Part shown: piece after piece, positions 25,061-34,192 of the stretch
Layout of the letters: each line of letters opens with the position of its first letter
Position numbering within the stretch: position 1 is the first letter of the stretch
From: G963717155 sp963717155
GTDB taxonomy: Bacteria; Actinomycetota; Thermoleophilia; Gaiellales; JALYLC01
Direction: 5' to 3'
NCBI GenBank assembly: GCA_963717155.1
Contig: OY970326.1
Coordinates: 3,286,001-3,350,000, forward strand
DNA length: 64,000 bases
Program-made: the position numbers and the translations under genes
Notes under the pieces: generated by a model
Database searches by the model: none
Told to the model about the DNA's origin: nothing
What the model saw: only the letters and a program-made list of their open reading frames with translations

Positions 25061-25696
25061 ATGCACGACACTCTCATGCGCGCACGCCCCCGTCCGGCAA
25101 CCATCATCGCACTTGTCGCGCTCGTGTTCGCGACGGGCGGTACGTCGCTCGCCGGGAGCGTGCTGAACGGCGGCGCCCTCGCCAACGGGTCGGTGAGCCG
25201 CCAGAAGATCGCGACGGGTGCGATCGACTCGACGCGGCTCGCGGCCAACTCGGTGATCACTGCCAAGCTCGCGAAGGGCTCGGTCAGCTCGAGCAAGCTC
25301 GCGACCGGGGCCGTGACGAAGGCCTCGCTCGCCCCGGGGTCGGTTACCGGTCCGGCGCTGGGCGCCGGTGCGGTTGCCGGGACCAATCTCGCACCCGCTG
25401 CAGTGTCCTGGAAGTCGCTCGGCGCCCAGGTCGTCGCGGCACCACCGGTCGGACTCCCCGTCGGGACGACGACCATCATCCCTGCGACTGCCACCGCGAG
25501 CTGTCCGACCGGCACGGTCGCCATCTCGGGTGGCGAGGTACTCAGCGACACGTCGAACTCGTTCGTCATCCAGTCGCTGCAGGCCGGCCCGGCAGCGGGG
25601 GCTCCGCCGTCGGGCTGGACCGCGACCGCCGCCACGGTAGGCCCGACTGCCGCGACCATGACGGTCTACGCGATCTGCATCAGCGCCGGATCGTGA
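25061..25696 (+). CDS. Secreted decapeptide-repeat protein
   Basis: A 211-residue exported protein. A signal/anchor segment (TIIALVALVFATGGTSLAGS) is followed by about seven ten-residue repeats of the type GSVSSSKLAT, GAVTKASLAP, NSVITAKLAK (residues about 42-112), then a beta-rich globular end (PTGTVAISGGEVLSD). Such hydrophobic-spaced repeats form stalks in tail-fibre-like and surface proteins and are frequent in Thermoleophilia. AGAGGAGG precedes the ATG. A strong hairpin follows the stop. The function is unknown; a fibrous surface role is inferred. Confidence 0.78.
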   Translation: MHDTLMRARPRPATIIALVALVFATGGTSLAGSVLNGGALANGSVSRQKIATGAIDSTRLAANSVITAKLAKGSVSSSKLATGAVTKASLAPGSVTGPALGAGAVAGTNLAPAAVSWKSLGAQVVAAPPVGLPVGTTTIIPATATASCPTGTVAISGGEVLSDTSNSFVIQSLQAGPAAGAPPSGWTATAATVGPTAATMTVYAICISAGS

Positions 25697-25714
25697 CCCC
25701 AGTGCGGTGAGAGG

Positions 25715-25746
25715 CGTCGGCGCTCCTCGCGCGAGGAGCGCCGACG
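25715..25746 (+). terminator. Perfect palindromic hairpin terminator
   Basis: CGTCGGCGCTCCTCGC and GCGAGGAGCGCCGACG are adjacent exact complements (16-base arms), extended by outer TGCGGT/ACCGCA pairing after a bulge. It follows the repeat-protein stop by 18 bases. No T-tract is seen. Confidence 0.65.
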
Positions 25747-25795
25747 AACCGCATCAGGGCTAGCTTGCCGCGCCGCTGACCGCGATACTCCGTCC

Positions 25796-27419
25796 GTGAT
25801 CGACGCGGTCGGTGCAGGGTGGGAGGCCCTCGCGCGCGGTTCCTGGAAGGATGCGCTCGCGCTCCTCGAGGGGGTCGACGACGACCCGGAAGCACTCGAG
25901 ATCTGCGGCATCGCGCACTGGTGGCTCGACCACGCCGACGCGACGATCGACGCGCGCGAGCGTGCGTACCGGCTCTTCCAGGAGCGCGGCGATCGTCTCG
26001 GCGCGGCGCGCGTCGCGTGCGCGCTCGCGTGGGACTCCGTCCTGTTCGGGGGACTGGACCGCGGTGGCACGCGGCTGGCTCGACCGCGCGGCCCGCCTCC
26101 TCCAGCACGAAGCGCTCTGCCCCGAGCAGGCGTGGCTTGCGGTGCGGGAGGCCGAGGTTGCCCTGGCATCCGGCGAGCCGGCGGTCGCCCGCGATGCCGC
26201 CCGGCGCGCGATCTCGATCGCCGGCGAGCTCGGGCGCGAGGACGTGCAGGTCGTCGGCCGGTCGCTCGAAGGTCTCTCGCTCGTGCACGAAGGTCTCGTC
26301 GACCAGGGGATGCGCCAGCTCGACGAGTCCGCGGTCGCGGCGACTGCCGGCGATGTCAAGGACCTCATGTGGGTCAGCAAGGTCTGCTGCAACCTCATCG
26401 CCGCGTGCGAGCGGGTCGGCGATGTCGAGCGCGCGAACCAGTGGTGCGCACAGGTCAAGGAGTTCGCGCAGCGCTGGGAGCTGCGGACGCTCTTCAACGT
26501 CTGCCGGACGCAGTACGCATCGGTGCTCGTGCAGACGGGAGCGTGGAACGAGGCGGAGACCGAGCTGCAGGCCGCCCTCGCCGTGCTCGGCCGCGGTCGG
26601 CGGGCGTCGCTGCTCGCGGGAACGGCCCAGCTCGGCGAGCTGCGCCGCCGTCAGGGTCGCCTGGACGAGGCTCGCGCACTGTTCGGCCAGGCCGAGAGCT
26701 CGTGGGCCGCGCGGATCGGGAGCGTGGAGCTCGCCCTCGACGAGGACGATCCTGCCACGGCGCTCGCACTGGCCGAGCGACTGGAGCGCGCGACCGAGGG
26801 AGGACGGCTGCTCGACCGCATCGCGGTGCTCTCGCTTCTCGTACGGGCGGCCGTTGCGGCCGGGCGCGTCGAGGCGGCGCTGGCGGCGTGGGTCGAGCTC
26901 GACGCGCTTGCCGACTCGGTCGGGACGAGGGGCGCCAGGGCTGCCGCCGCGCACGCGGGCGGCGTTGCTGCCGTCGCAAGCGGCGATCTCGAGGTCGCAC
27001 GCGACAGGCTCGAGCACGCGGTGGATCTCCTCGTCCTGTGCGAGGCGCCGTACGAGCTGGCACGGGCGCGGCTGGTCCTCGCCCGGGTCCTCTTCGAGCT
27101 GGGACCGTCGAATCGGGCACGCGCCGAGGCGAGCGCCGCCCAGGACGCCTTCTCGGCGCTCGATGCACGGCGCGACATGTCGACGGCGGCGCGTCTCCTC
27201 CGGGGCTCACCGGCCTCGGATGTGGCGAGCCCGCTGACGAAGCGCGAGCGCCAGGTGCTCGCGCTCGTGGCGTCCGGGCGAAGCAACCGCGAGATCGCGA
27301 CCGAGCTCGTCGTCAGCGAGCACACGGTGCACCGGCACGTGGCGAACATCCTGCGCAAGCTGGGCGAGCCGACGCGGGCGGCGGCCTCGGCACGCGCCAC
27401 GCGCGACGGGCTCGTCTAG
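25796..27419 (+). CDS. LuxR-family regulator with helical repeats (frameshifted)
   Basis: About 540 residues once a frameshift is repaired. The amino part is in one frame to about 26050 (ALLEGVDDDPEALEICGIAH); the rest continues in the next frame (GDWTAVARGWLDRAARLL). Deleting one G from the GGGGG run near 26048-26052 restores LFGDWTAV. The body is TPR-like helical repeats, and the end is a LuxR/GerE domain: LTKRERQVLALVASGRSNRE, TELVVSEHTVHRHVANILRK. It lacks the ATPase domain of large MalT/LAL regulators, so it resembles only their sensor-effector half. Starts at GTG 25796. No autoinducer domain is seen. Confidence 0.82.
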
Positions 27420-27467
27420 TACTGCATCCGGCACGGAGTCGGCACAGTTGTGGCAGCGGGATGCTGG

Positions 27468-27487
27468 TAGGCTCGAACGTATGTTCG
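27468..27487 (+). promoter_or_regulatory. SOS (LexA) box overlapping a leaderless promoter
   Basis: TAGGCT (27468-27473) lies 7 bases before the ATG at 27481. Overlapping it and the start codon is tcGAACgtatGTTCg (27473-27487), a perfect GAACN4GTTC actinobacterial SOS box with flanking T-C/G symmetry. LexA bound here would block both transcription start and elongation. Confidence 0.7.
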
Positions 27488-28605
27488 CGGACGTCCATGG
27501 GGCGGTGGATACGGCGCTTGCGCTTCGTCGCGAGGGGCGTCGGCGTGAGCTGGTGTCGCTCTTCGCCGAGCAGGCGCGGCTTGCCCAGCGGATCACGCGG
27601 CTCGTGCGTGAGGCCGATGACGATGCGGATTGGCGGGCAGCGGGCTGCTCGTCGAGCGCGCAGTGGCTCGCGCAGGTCTCGAGCAGCGACCACCGCACGG
27701 CGGTGCGGATCACGCAGACGAGCGTCGCGCTTCGGAGCCTGCCGGCGCTCGACCACGCGATGAGCACGGGCGCGTTGACGCTCGACCAGGTCGCAGCCGC
27801 TGCGGAGTTCGCGACGCCGGAGAGTGATGCCGAGCTGGCGCGCGTCGCGGTCGGCAAGCCGCCGAGCGCGATCGCGCTCGCCGCACGGACGCTCGCGCCG
27901 CCCGTGGTCGCCGACGACCAGGCGCTGTATGCGCGCCGCGCGTTGAGCATGACGTGGACGCGGGGGCGGCGCGAGCTCGCGTTCAGCGGCCGCCTGCCGC
28001 TCGAACAGGGCGCGATCTTCGAGCAGGCGATCTGGGACATCGCCAAGCAGCAGCGCGCGGCCGACAAGCAGACAGGCAGCGTCATCGACTGGCAACAGTC
28101 GGCCGCCGACGCGCTCGTCACGCTCGCCCAACACGGCGGCGGCGAGCGCGGTGGCATCAGGCGCAGCCCGACGACGCTGATCGTGCACGTCAGCGACGAC
28201 GCGCCGCCGTTTCTCGAGGGCGCGGGGCCGCTCAGCCCGGAGACCGCCGAGCGGCTCGTCTGTGATGCGCGCCGCCTCACGATCAAGCCGAGCGGCCGCG
28301 ACCTCGTCCACTCGCGCGTCGGGCGCTGCGCGTCCTACGCCCAGCTGCGCGCGCTGCACAAGCGCTCAGACCATTGCCAGTACCCCGGCTGCACCGCCAC
28401 GCGCGAGCTCGAAGCACACCACCTCGTCGCCGACGAGCACGGCGGACGCACCGAGCTCGCCAACCTGATCCTGCTCTGCCCGCGACACCACAAGCTCCTC
28501 CACGACCACCACATCCACACCAGCGGCACCGGCGACCAGCCCATCTTCCAAGACGAGGCGGGCCGCGCGATCACCACCAACCAACCACACGCACCACCCC
28601 ACTGA
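27481..28605 (+). CDS. DUF222 / HNH endonuclease domain protein (13E12-type)
   Basis: A 374-residue protein of the DUF222-HNH group (13E12 repeat family in mycobacteria). The amino part is helical DUF222 (DWRAAGCSSSAQWLAQ; TVALRSLPALDHAMSTGALT-like). The carboxy end is a zinc-bound HNH nuclease: CQYPGC, ELEAHHLVADEHGG, NLILLCPRHHKLLH. The ATG at 27481 is preferred over the TTG at 27448 because the -10 element and SOS box sit directly before it. These genes often occur in many copies in actinobacterial genomes; some mycobacterial members are known to be DNA-damage regulated. The substrate is unknown. Confidence 0.88.
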   Translation: MFADVHGAVDTALALRREGRRRELVSLFAEQARLAQRITRLVREADDDADWRAAGCSSSAQWLAQVSSSDHRTAVRITQTSVALRSLPALDHAMSTGALTLDQVAAAAEFATPESDAELARVAVGKPPSAIALAARTLAPPVVADDQALYARRALSMTWTRGRRELAFSGRLPLEQGAIFEQAIWDIAKQQRAADKQTGSVIDWQQSAADALVTLAQHGGGERGGIRRSPTTLIVHVSDDAPPFLEGAGPLSPETAERLVCDARRLTIKPSGRDLVHSRVGRCASYAQLRALHKRSDHCQYPGCTATRELEAHHLVADEHGGRTELANLILLCPRHHKLLHDHHIHTSGTGDQPIFQDEAGRAITTNQPHAPPH

Positions 28606-28729
28606 CGCCGCGTCCTTGCCCGATCGGGCCATCCGGCTCGACGGCGCGAAGATGGCCCGATCTCGCGAAGATCCGCGGGCGTTGGGGGACGAGACTGCTC
28701 CTCGTGAAGCCAACAGAAGGAGCAAGGCC

Positions 28730-28954
28730 GTGCCTCTCATCCAGGTCAAGCTGATCGAGAACGTGTTCTCCCCCGCCCAGAAGCGCGAGATCATCCAGCG
28801 CCTCACGGACACGATGGTCGAGATCGAAGGCGAGAACATGCGCCCGGTCACCTGGGTCACGATCGACGAGGTCTCGAGCGGTGAGTGGGGAATCGCCGGC
28901 AACGCCGTTACAACCGAAGACTGGCGCGCGATCCAGGCCGGAGTCCCGGCCTAG
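28730..28954 (+). CDS. 4-oxalocrotonate tautomerase-family enzyme
   Basis: A 74-residue protein of the 4-OT family, keto-enol tautomerases that use an amino-terminal proline as base. After removal of the initiator, Pro-1 starts PLIQVKLIENVFS, as expected; the middle segment LTDTMVEIEGENMRPVTWV is typical. GAAGGAG seven bases before the GTG at 28730 sets the start. Usual oligomeric 4-OTs are about 60-70 residues. A hairpin follows. No aromatic-degradation genes adjoin, so the substrate is open. Confidence 0.85.
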   Translation: MPLIQVKLIENVFSPAQKREIIQRLTDTMVEIEGENMRPVTWVTIDEVSSGEWGIAGNAVTTEDWRAIQAGVPA

Positions 28955-28990
28955 GAGCAGCTGGTCTCGATTCGCCTGCGCCTCTGGCGC

Positions 28991-29025
28991 GGCGGGGAGG
29001 GACGTCCGCGCCATCCCTCCCCGTC
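28991..29025 (+). terminator. 12-bp hairpin terminator after the tautomerase
   Basis: GGCGGGGAGGGA (28991-29002) pairs with TCCCTCCCCGTC (29014-29025) with one G-U and an 11-base loop, 36 bases past the tautomerase stop. Confidence 0.6.
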
Positions 29026-29287
29026 AGGCGAGCGTCGCAGAGGTCTACGGCTTGACGGAGTAGACCGGGCCGCGGCCGAAACGGAAAGCAGCCCGGTGTC
29101 CGAGTCGTCCTGCGGCGCCCGCGGTCGGACAACCCGGATACTCCGGCAGACGACAAGAGGCTCGAGGATCGCTACCGGCAGCTGTTCCCCGAGTGCCAGT
29201 CGAGTACGGCGGATTCGAGGCGTTCATCGAGTGACTGCCTGAGCCGGAGAAGCACTTACCCGGTGTTCTGAGATCGGCGGAGCGGAG
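29026..29287 (+). other. Intergenic stretch with a possible degraded gene tail
   Basis: No intact gene is visible between the tautomerase terminator and the FUSC gene. Two short coding-like pieces occur in different plus frames: DDKRLEDRYRQLFPE and, just after it, VEYGGFEAFIE before a TGA near 29234. They could be the frameshifted end of a lost gene. A small GGTCTAC/GTAGACC hairpin lies near 29041-29065. The rest shows nothing I can name. Confidence 0.25.
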
Positions 29288-31600
29288 ATGCGGTTCCTCA
29301 TAGGATGGTTCGCGGCGCGCGACCGCGGGTTCTCGGCCCTGCGCCGCGCTGCACGGACCGCGATCGTGATGCCGGCCCTGTTCGCGATCGGCGACAAGGT
29401 GATCGGGAACGCGGACGTCGCGACGTTCGCGGCCTTCGGCTCGTTCGCCCTGCTCCTGCTGGTCGATTTCAGCGGGTCGATACGCGAGCGCGTGGAGGCC
29501 CAGACGGCACTCGCACTGGTCGGCGCGGCGTTCGTCTGCGTCGCGACCCTGGCCTCGCGCAACGCATGGCTCGCAGCCGCGGCGATGGCGCTCGTCGCAT
29601 TCGGCGTGCTGTTCGCCGGAGTCGTCAGCTCGGTCCTCGCGAGCGCTTCGACCGCCCTGCTGCTGGCCTTCATCCTTCCCGTGTCTCGCGCGAGCCCGGC
29701 CTCGACGATCCCGGACCGCCTGGTTGGCTGGGGCATGGCATCGGTGGTCTCGATCGTGGCGATCGCGGTCCTGTGGCCGGCGCCGCGGAGAGATCTGCTG
29801 CGAGCGCCGGTCGTGGCGGCCTCGAGAGCGCTCGCCGCGCGCCTCCGCGCCGAGGTCGCTCACGCGCTCGCCAATCGCGATGCGACGACCGCGGCCACGT
29901 TCGAGCAGGCGATCGCCCAGGCCGACACAGCCGTAGCGGCGCTGCACCGGGGCTTCCTCGCGACCCCCTACCGCCCGACCGGCCTGAGCACGCCGGCAAG
30001 GACGATCGTACGGCTCGTCGACGACCTGAACTGGCTGAACGCCATCGCCCAGAGCAAGTCGATCCCCGGCACGGGCGCACTCGGCCGGTCGACCTGTGCG
30101 GTGAAGACGGACGTCGCCACGGTGCTCGAACGCGGAGCCGACCTGCTCGAGACGCCGGGCGCGAGCCTGGACGACCTGCAGTCGGCCGTCGGCGAGCTAC
30201 GAGGATCGCTGGACACGATGGAGCGCACGGCGACCGCGGAGCTTCCCGCCTCCCGGACAGCGGAGGGCTCGCCCGATGGCGACGGGCACCGGGTTCGCGA
30301 GTTCCTCACGACGCTCGATCCGAGCTTCCGCGCGCAGGAGCTGAGCTTCGCGGTCTCGCAGATCGCGCGGAACATCGAGCTGACCACGCTCGCCGAGCGC
30401 CGGGGCTGGTGGGACCGCCTGCTCGGTCGCCAGCCCGAAGGTGTCGGAGGAGCGCTCGCGGCCGCACGGGAGCGCGCTGCAGCCCACCTCGAACGACATT
30501 CGGTGTGGCTTCACAACAGCGTGCGCGGCGCCGTGGCGCTGGGATTGGCTGCGCTCGTCGCGAACCTGAGCGGCGTGCAGCACTCGTTCTGGGTGATCTT
30601 CGGGACGCTGTCCGTGCTCCGATCGAACGCCCTGAACACGGGCCAGTTCATCGTACGAGGCGTCGTCGGGACGGTCATCGGATTCGCGATCGGCGCGGCG
30701 GTGCTCGCGGCCATCGGATCGGACACCACGCTCCTCTGGGTCATCCTGCCCATCGCCGTGCTGATCGCCGGCATCGCTCCGGCCGTCATCTCGTTCGCAG
30801 GCGGCCAGGCCGCATTCACGGTCACGCTGCTGATCCTGTTCAACATCATCCAGCCTGCCGGCTGGAACATCGGGCTCATCCGGATCGAGGACGTCCTGCT
30901 CGGCTCTGCCGTGAGCCTCGGCGTCGGTCTCCTGTTCTGGCCACGCGGTGCGGCCGCCGCGCTGCGCACGGCACTCGCCGACGCGTACATCGACGGCGCG
31001 CGCTACCTGGACCGGTCCGTCGAGTTCGGCATGAACTGCTGCGATTCCCTGACGCCGCCACCGAGCGCGCCTGCCGACGAGGCCACCCAGGCCGCCGCGG
31101 CGTCCCGCAGGCTCGACGACGCGTTCCGCAGCTACCTCGCCGAACGCGGTGCGAAGCCCCTCCCCCTGGCCGAGGTCACCAGCCTCGTCAACGGCGCGAC
31201 CGCGCTGCGTCTGACCGCGGACGCGGTGCTCGACCTGTGGCAGCGCGACGCGCACCAGGCGGAGGGCGACCGCAGCGCTGCGCGCGCGGAGCTGATCCAG
31301 ACCAGCGGTCGCATCCGCAGCTGGTACGAGGATCTCGCGACGAGTCTCGCCTACCGGAACGACGCGCCTGCCCCGCTCGCCCACGACGACGAATCCGACG
31401 CCCGTCTCGCCGATGCTGTACGACATGACCTTGTGGATCGGGATGGGAACGCAACAGCGACTGCGGTGCGCGTGATCTGGACGGGCGACCACCTCGCTGC
31501 CGCCCGCGGAATGCAGGCAGTCCTCCGCGAGCCTGCGCACACCGCGGCCGAGGCGCATGCGCTCAGCATGTTCGCGCGGATGCGTCCGTGGCGGCCATGA
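29288..31600 (+). CDS. FUSC-family (YccS/AaeB-like) membrane protein
   Basis: A 770-residue inner-membrane protein with the two-block layout of the FUSC/aromatic acid exporter family. The first membrane block lies at residues about 20-165 (TAIVMPALFAIGDKVIG; ALLLAFILPVS; VVSIVAIAVLWPAPRRDLL), a helical cytoplasmic middle to about 410, and a second membrane block to about 560 (AVALGLAALVANLSGVQHSFWV; TVIGFAIGAAVLAAIG), then a helical tail. The family exports aromatic acids such as fusaric acid, usually with a periplasmic partner that is not seen here. A GGAG ribosome site precedes the ATG. The stop overlaps the oxidoreductase by ATGA. Confidence 0.88.
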   Translation: MRFLIGWFAARDRGFSALRRAARTAIVMPALFAIGDKVIGNADVATFAAFGSFALLLLVDFSGSIRERVEAQTALALVGAAFVCVATLASRNAWLAAAAMALVAFGVLFAGVVSSVLASASTALLLAFILPVSRASPASTIPDRLVGWGMASVVSIVAIAVLWPAPRRDLLRAPVVAASRALAARLRAEVAHALANRDATTAATFEQAIAQADTAVAALHRGFLATPYRPTGLSTPARTIVRLVDDLNWLNAIAQSKSIPGTGALGRSTCAVKTDVATVLERGADLLETPGASLDDLQSAVGELRGSLDTMERTATAELPASRTAEGSPDGDGHRVREFLTTLDPSFRAQELSFAVSQIARNIELTTLAERRGWWDRLLGRQPEGVGGALAAARERAAAHLERHSVWLHNSVRGAVALGLAALVANLSGVQHSFWVIFGTLSVLRSNALNTGQFIVRGVVGTVIGFAIGAAVLAAIGSDTTLLWVILPIAVLIAGIAPAVISFAGGQAAFTVTLLILFNIIQPAGWNIGLIRIEDVLLGSAVSLGVGLLFWPRGAAAALRTALADAYIDGARYLDRSVEFGMNCCDSLTPPPSAPADEATQAAAASRRLDDAFRSYLAERGAKPLPLAEVTSLVNGATALRLTADAVLDLWQRDAHQAEGDRSAARAELIQTSGRIRSWYEDLATSLAYRNDAPAPLAHDDESDARLADAVRHDLVDRDGNATATAVRVIWTGDHLAAARGMQAVLREPAHTAAEAHALSMFARMRPWRP

Positions 31601-32940
31601 AGACGGTCGATGTCGTCGTCTGCGGCGCGGGAATCGCCGGCCTTGCAGCGGCGCAGGCACTCGCCGACCTCGACGTCGTCGTTCTCGAAGCGGACACCCG
31701 CGTGGGCGGCCGCCTGCGGTCGGAACGACGCGACGGCGTCTGGCTGAACTTCGGCGGGCACGTCTTCGCGGGAGCGGGCAGCGCGTCCGATCGCCTCATA
31801 CAAGCTGCGGGAGTCCAGGCCCTACCGGTTCCCGGTCGTCTTGCCGCGGTGGAGCTCGGCGGACGGGTTGTCGCAAGCGGTCGCGTCGAGACCTTTCCGC
31901 TTCGCCTCCCGATGCCGCTCGCATCGCGGGTGGCGCTGGTGCGGGCGGGAGCACGGCTCCGGCTCGCCGTCGCCAGGTATGCCGCGCTCGCCGCTCCCGT
32001 CGAGGGGGAGCCCGACGCCACCCGTCAGCAGCGGATGCTCGATTTCATGGACGATCGCAGCTTCGCCGAGTTCATCGGTCAGCTGCCATCCGATGTCGAC
32101 GGGCTCTTCCGGGCGACGTTGACGCGATCCTCGGGCGAGCCGGAGGAGCTGCAGGCGGGGTACGGCGTCGGGTACTTCCACCTCGTCTGGGATCGCTCCG
32201 GCGGACTCTCGCGCAACATCGTCGGGGGATCGTCGACGTTGACCGACGCGCTCGCCGCCTCCCTCGGCGATCGCGTGCGTCTCGGGGCCCGCGTCGGCAC
32301 GGTCGAACAGGACGATGACGGCGTCACCGTCACCTATTCCGACGCCGCAGGCGAGCAGCGCATCCGTGCACGGGAGGCGATCGTTGCGACTCCGGCGTAC
32401 GTCACCGTGGAGATCGTCGCGGGCCTGCCTGCCGACACGTCCAGCGCGCTCCGGGCCATCCCCTACGGCCCGTACGTCGTCGGCGCGTTTCACACGCGCG
32501 AGACTCGGCGGATGCCGTGGGACGACATCTACGCGATCGCCACCCCGCGACGCTCGTTCAACATGCTCTTCAACACCGCGAACGTCCTCCGCCAGCCGGG
32601 GCCTAGAACACCCCACGGAAGCCTGATGGTGTACGCCGCGGCGGATCTCGGTCGTGCCCTCCTCGCCGAGCGCGACGAGGATGTGCGGGCCCGGTTCCGC
32701 AGCGATCTCGAGGACATGTTCCCGGAGGCGCGGCGCGTGATCGACGAGATCGTCGTGCACCGCTGGGAGCGCGGGATCCCGTTTCCGCAGCCCGGCCGCG
32801 CGCGGCTCCAGCCCGCCCTGACACGCCCGCTCGGACGAGTGCACCTCGCAGGCGACTATCTCGGGACCTGGTACACGGAGACCGCCGCCCAGACGGCCGA
32901 GCAGGCAGCGACGGCGGTGCGGCGCACGCTCGAGACCTGA
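31597..32940 (+). CDS. FAD-dependent amine oxidase-like oxidoreductase
   Basis: A 447-residue flavoprotein of the amine oxidase/protoporphyrinogen oxidase/phytoene desaturase group. The dinucleotide-binding motif VVVCGAGIAGLAAAQAL is at the start, followed by VLEADTRVGGRLRSE. The carboxy end has the second FAD motif (RVHLAGDYLGTWYTETA). The ATG at 31597 overlaps the FUSC stop (ATGA), so the two are coupled. The coupling to an exporter suggests it makes or changes an exported metabolite, but the substrate is not identifiable. Confidence 0.85.
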   Translation: MKTVDVVVCGAGIAGLAAAQALADLDVVVLEADTRVGGRLRSERRDGVWLNFGGHVFAGAGSASDRLIQAAGVQALPVPGRLAAVELGGRVVASGRVETFPLRLPMPLASRVALVRAGARLRLAVARYAALAAPVEGEPDATRQQRMLDFMDDRSFAEFIGQLPSDVDGLFRATLTRSSGEPEELQAGYGVGYFHLVWDRSGGLSRNIVGGSSTLTDALAASLGDRVRLGARVGTVEQDDDGVTVTYSDAAGEQRIRAREAIVATPAYVTVEIVAGLPADTSSALRAIPYGPYVVGAFHTRETRRMPWDDIYAIATPRRSFNMLFNTANVLRQPGPRTPHGSLMVYAAADLGRALLAERDEDVRARFRSDLEDMFPEARRVIDEIVVHRWERGIPFPQPGRARLQPALTRPLGRVHLAGDYLGTWYTETAAQTAEQAATAVRRTLET

Positions 32941-33804
32941 TCAGCCCGCGGGCGCGTCCGTCCGCGTGTCGACGAGCAGCGTGACCGCCGGCTTCGACGC
33001 ACCGTTCGCCGAGACCGCGTGGATCTTGGCCCGCACACGTGTCACCTGCGTCCCGAAGGCAGTCAGCCCGTGCGCGAGGAACATCTGCGCGGTGCCCGTT
33101 GCGGTCCCGCTCAGGCTGTCGAGCTGGAAGTCCACCACCTTGTTGCCCACCTTCCGCGTTCCGACCTCCCGGTTGCCGGGATCCATCGACACGACGTCGC
33201 GGAAGGTCGCCACCAGCTTGCCGCCGGAGATCGACCGGAGCGTGTACGTCCGAACCTCCTTCGCCGGGGCGAAGTCGATCGAGTCGCAGTCGACGACGCG
33301 CCAGGTCGCTCCGACGCCGACTGGCTCGACCGGCAGGCGATCGTTGCCCGCCGAGCCACCGAGGAGTCCGCCGCTGACGGCGTCGGTATGACCCTTGAGC
33401 GTGAAGCTGCCCCCCTTGCCCGGCGGGGTCGTCTTCGTACGTGGCCAGCTGAACCGGATCTTCGCCACGAGGGCGACCTGGCCGTGCATGATCTCCCCGC
33501 CCTGAATGGCCTCGCTGATCTTCCTGATCACGATCGTCGAGTGCCACGTGCCGTCGGGCGACTGCGCGCGGGTGACGAAGCGCTCGATCTCGCGTCCGCC
33601 CTGCGTGTGGTGAGCGATGCCGGTCAGGTCGAGGCGTAGCGGAGCACGGGGAGCCCGCCCGGACGAGAGCAGCTTCGGAGGGAGCGCCTTGCACGGCGCG
33701 GGACCGGTCGGGACGACACCCGTACGGGCGGCCTGCGCAACCCCGATCGACGCGATGCCGACCGCGAGCCCCGCGAGTGCGAGCGAGCCAAACGTGCGAC
33801 CCAT
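32941..33804 (-). CDS. Secreted protein of unknown function
   Basis: A 287-residue exported protein. TFGSLALAGLAVGIASIGVAQAA is the signal peptide. The mature part is predicted all-beta with alternating hydrophobic strands (LRLDLTGIAHHTQ, STIVIRKISEAI, KIRFSWPRT, GTAQMFLAHGLT). No enzyme motif is seen. It has its own leaderless-type promoter (33811-33838) although the wHTH gene lies just upstream on the same strand. It ends convergently with the oxidoreductase, with the stops abutting. Confidence 0.7.
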   Translation of the reverse strand: MGRTFGSLALAGLAVGIASIGVAQAARTGVVPTGPAPCKALPPKLLSSGRAPRAPLRLDLTGIAHHTQGGREIERFVTRAQSPDGTWHSTIVIRKISEAIQGGEIMHGQVALVAKIRFSWPRTKTTPPGKGGSFTLKGHTDAVSGGLLGGSAGNDRLPVEPVGVGATWRVVDCDSIDFAPAKEVRTYTLRSISGGKLVATFRDVVSMDPGNREVGTRKVGNKVVDFQLDSLSGTATGTAQMFLAHGLTAFGTQVTRVRAKIHAVSANGASKPAVTLLVDTRTDAPAG

Positions 33805-33810
33805 GACCAC

Positions 33811-33838
33811 ACGGTACAGCGTGGATTCGGACCGTCAA
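33811..33838 (-). promoter_or_regulatory. Leaderless promoter for the secreted protein gene
   Basis: Reading the minus strand: TTGACG (33833-33838), a 16-base spacer, TACCGT (33811-33816), then six bases and the ATG at 33804. No ribosome site fits in the gap. The -35 overlaps the stop of the upstream gene. Confidence 0.6.
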
Positions 33839-34170
33839 TGAGCGGCGCTCGGCTGCGGGGACTCCGCGGGCGCGATCAGCCGGCGCCGCAGCTCACTCGC
33901 CTGCACGCGGCGCGCGCGGCGCGTCGCGACCTCGTCGACCCGCGCGGGCGCAATGCGCCCGGCAGCGGCCGACGCGCCGAGCTCGACCAGGCCGTCGTCG
34001 GCGAGACGCCGCAACGCGCGACGCACCGACCTGCGTGCCTGCTTCGTCGGCGCAGCGCCCTCGAGCCGTGCGGCGAGCGTGCGCGCGTCGACCCAGGGGT
34101 CGCCGAGCGCCCACTGCCTGTCGAGCTCGGCGAGCACGAACCGCTGCACGTAGCCGTGGCCGCGACTCAT
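33835..34170 (-). CDS. Small winged-helix-like DNA-binding protein
   Basis: A 111-residue basic protein. Residues about 25-70 (VDARTLAARLEGAAP, RRSVRRALRRLADDGLVELG) fit a winged helix in which the last segment is the recognition helix and the DDGLVEL turn starts the wing. The tail is Arg/Ala-rich. I do not recognise a named family. It follows the 67-residue gene by 22 bases on the same strand and probably shares its transcript. A local regulatory role is inferred. Confidence 0.6.
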   Translation of the reverse strand: MSRGHGYVQRFVLAELDRQWALGDPWVDARTLAARLEGAAPTKQARRSVRRALRRLADDGLVELGASAAAGRIAPARVDEVATRRARRVQASELRRRLIAPAESPQPSAAH

Positions 34171-34192
34171 CGGTGTCGCCCGATCGCGCGAG

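Noticed and set aside
25796..27419. Programmed frameshifting in the LuxR gene
   Set aside because: A run of five Gs where four restore the frame, plus the same error type in five other genes, makes sequence error the simpler explanation.
27448..27480. TTG start for the DUF222-HNH gene
   Set aside because: The -10 element and SOS box lie downstream of it and directly before the ATG at 27481.
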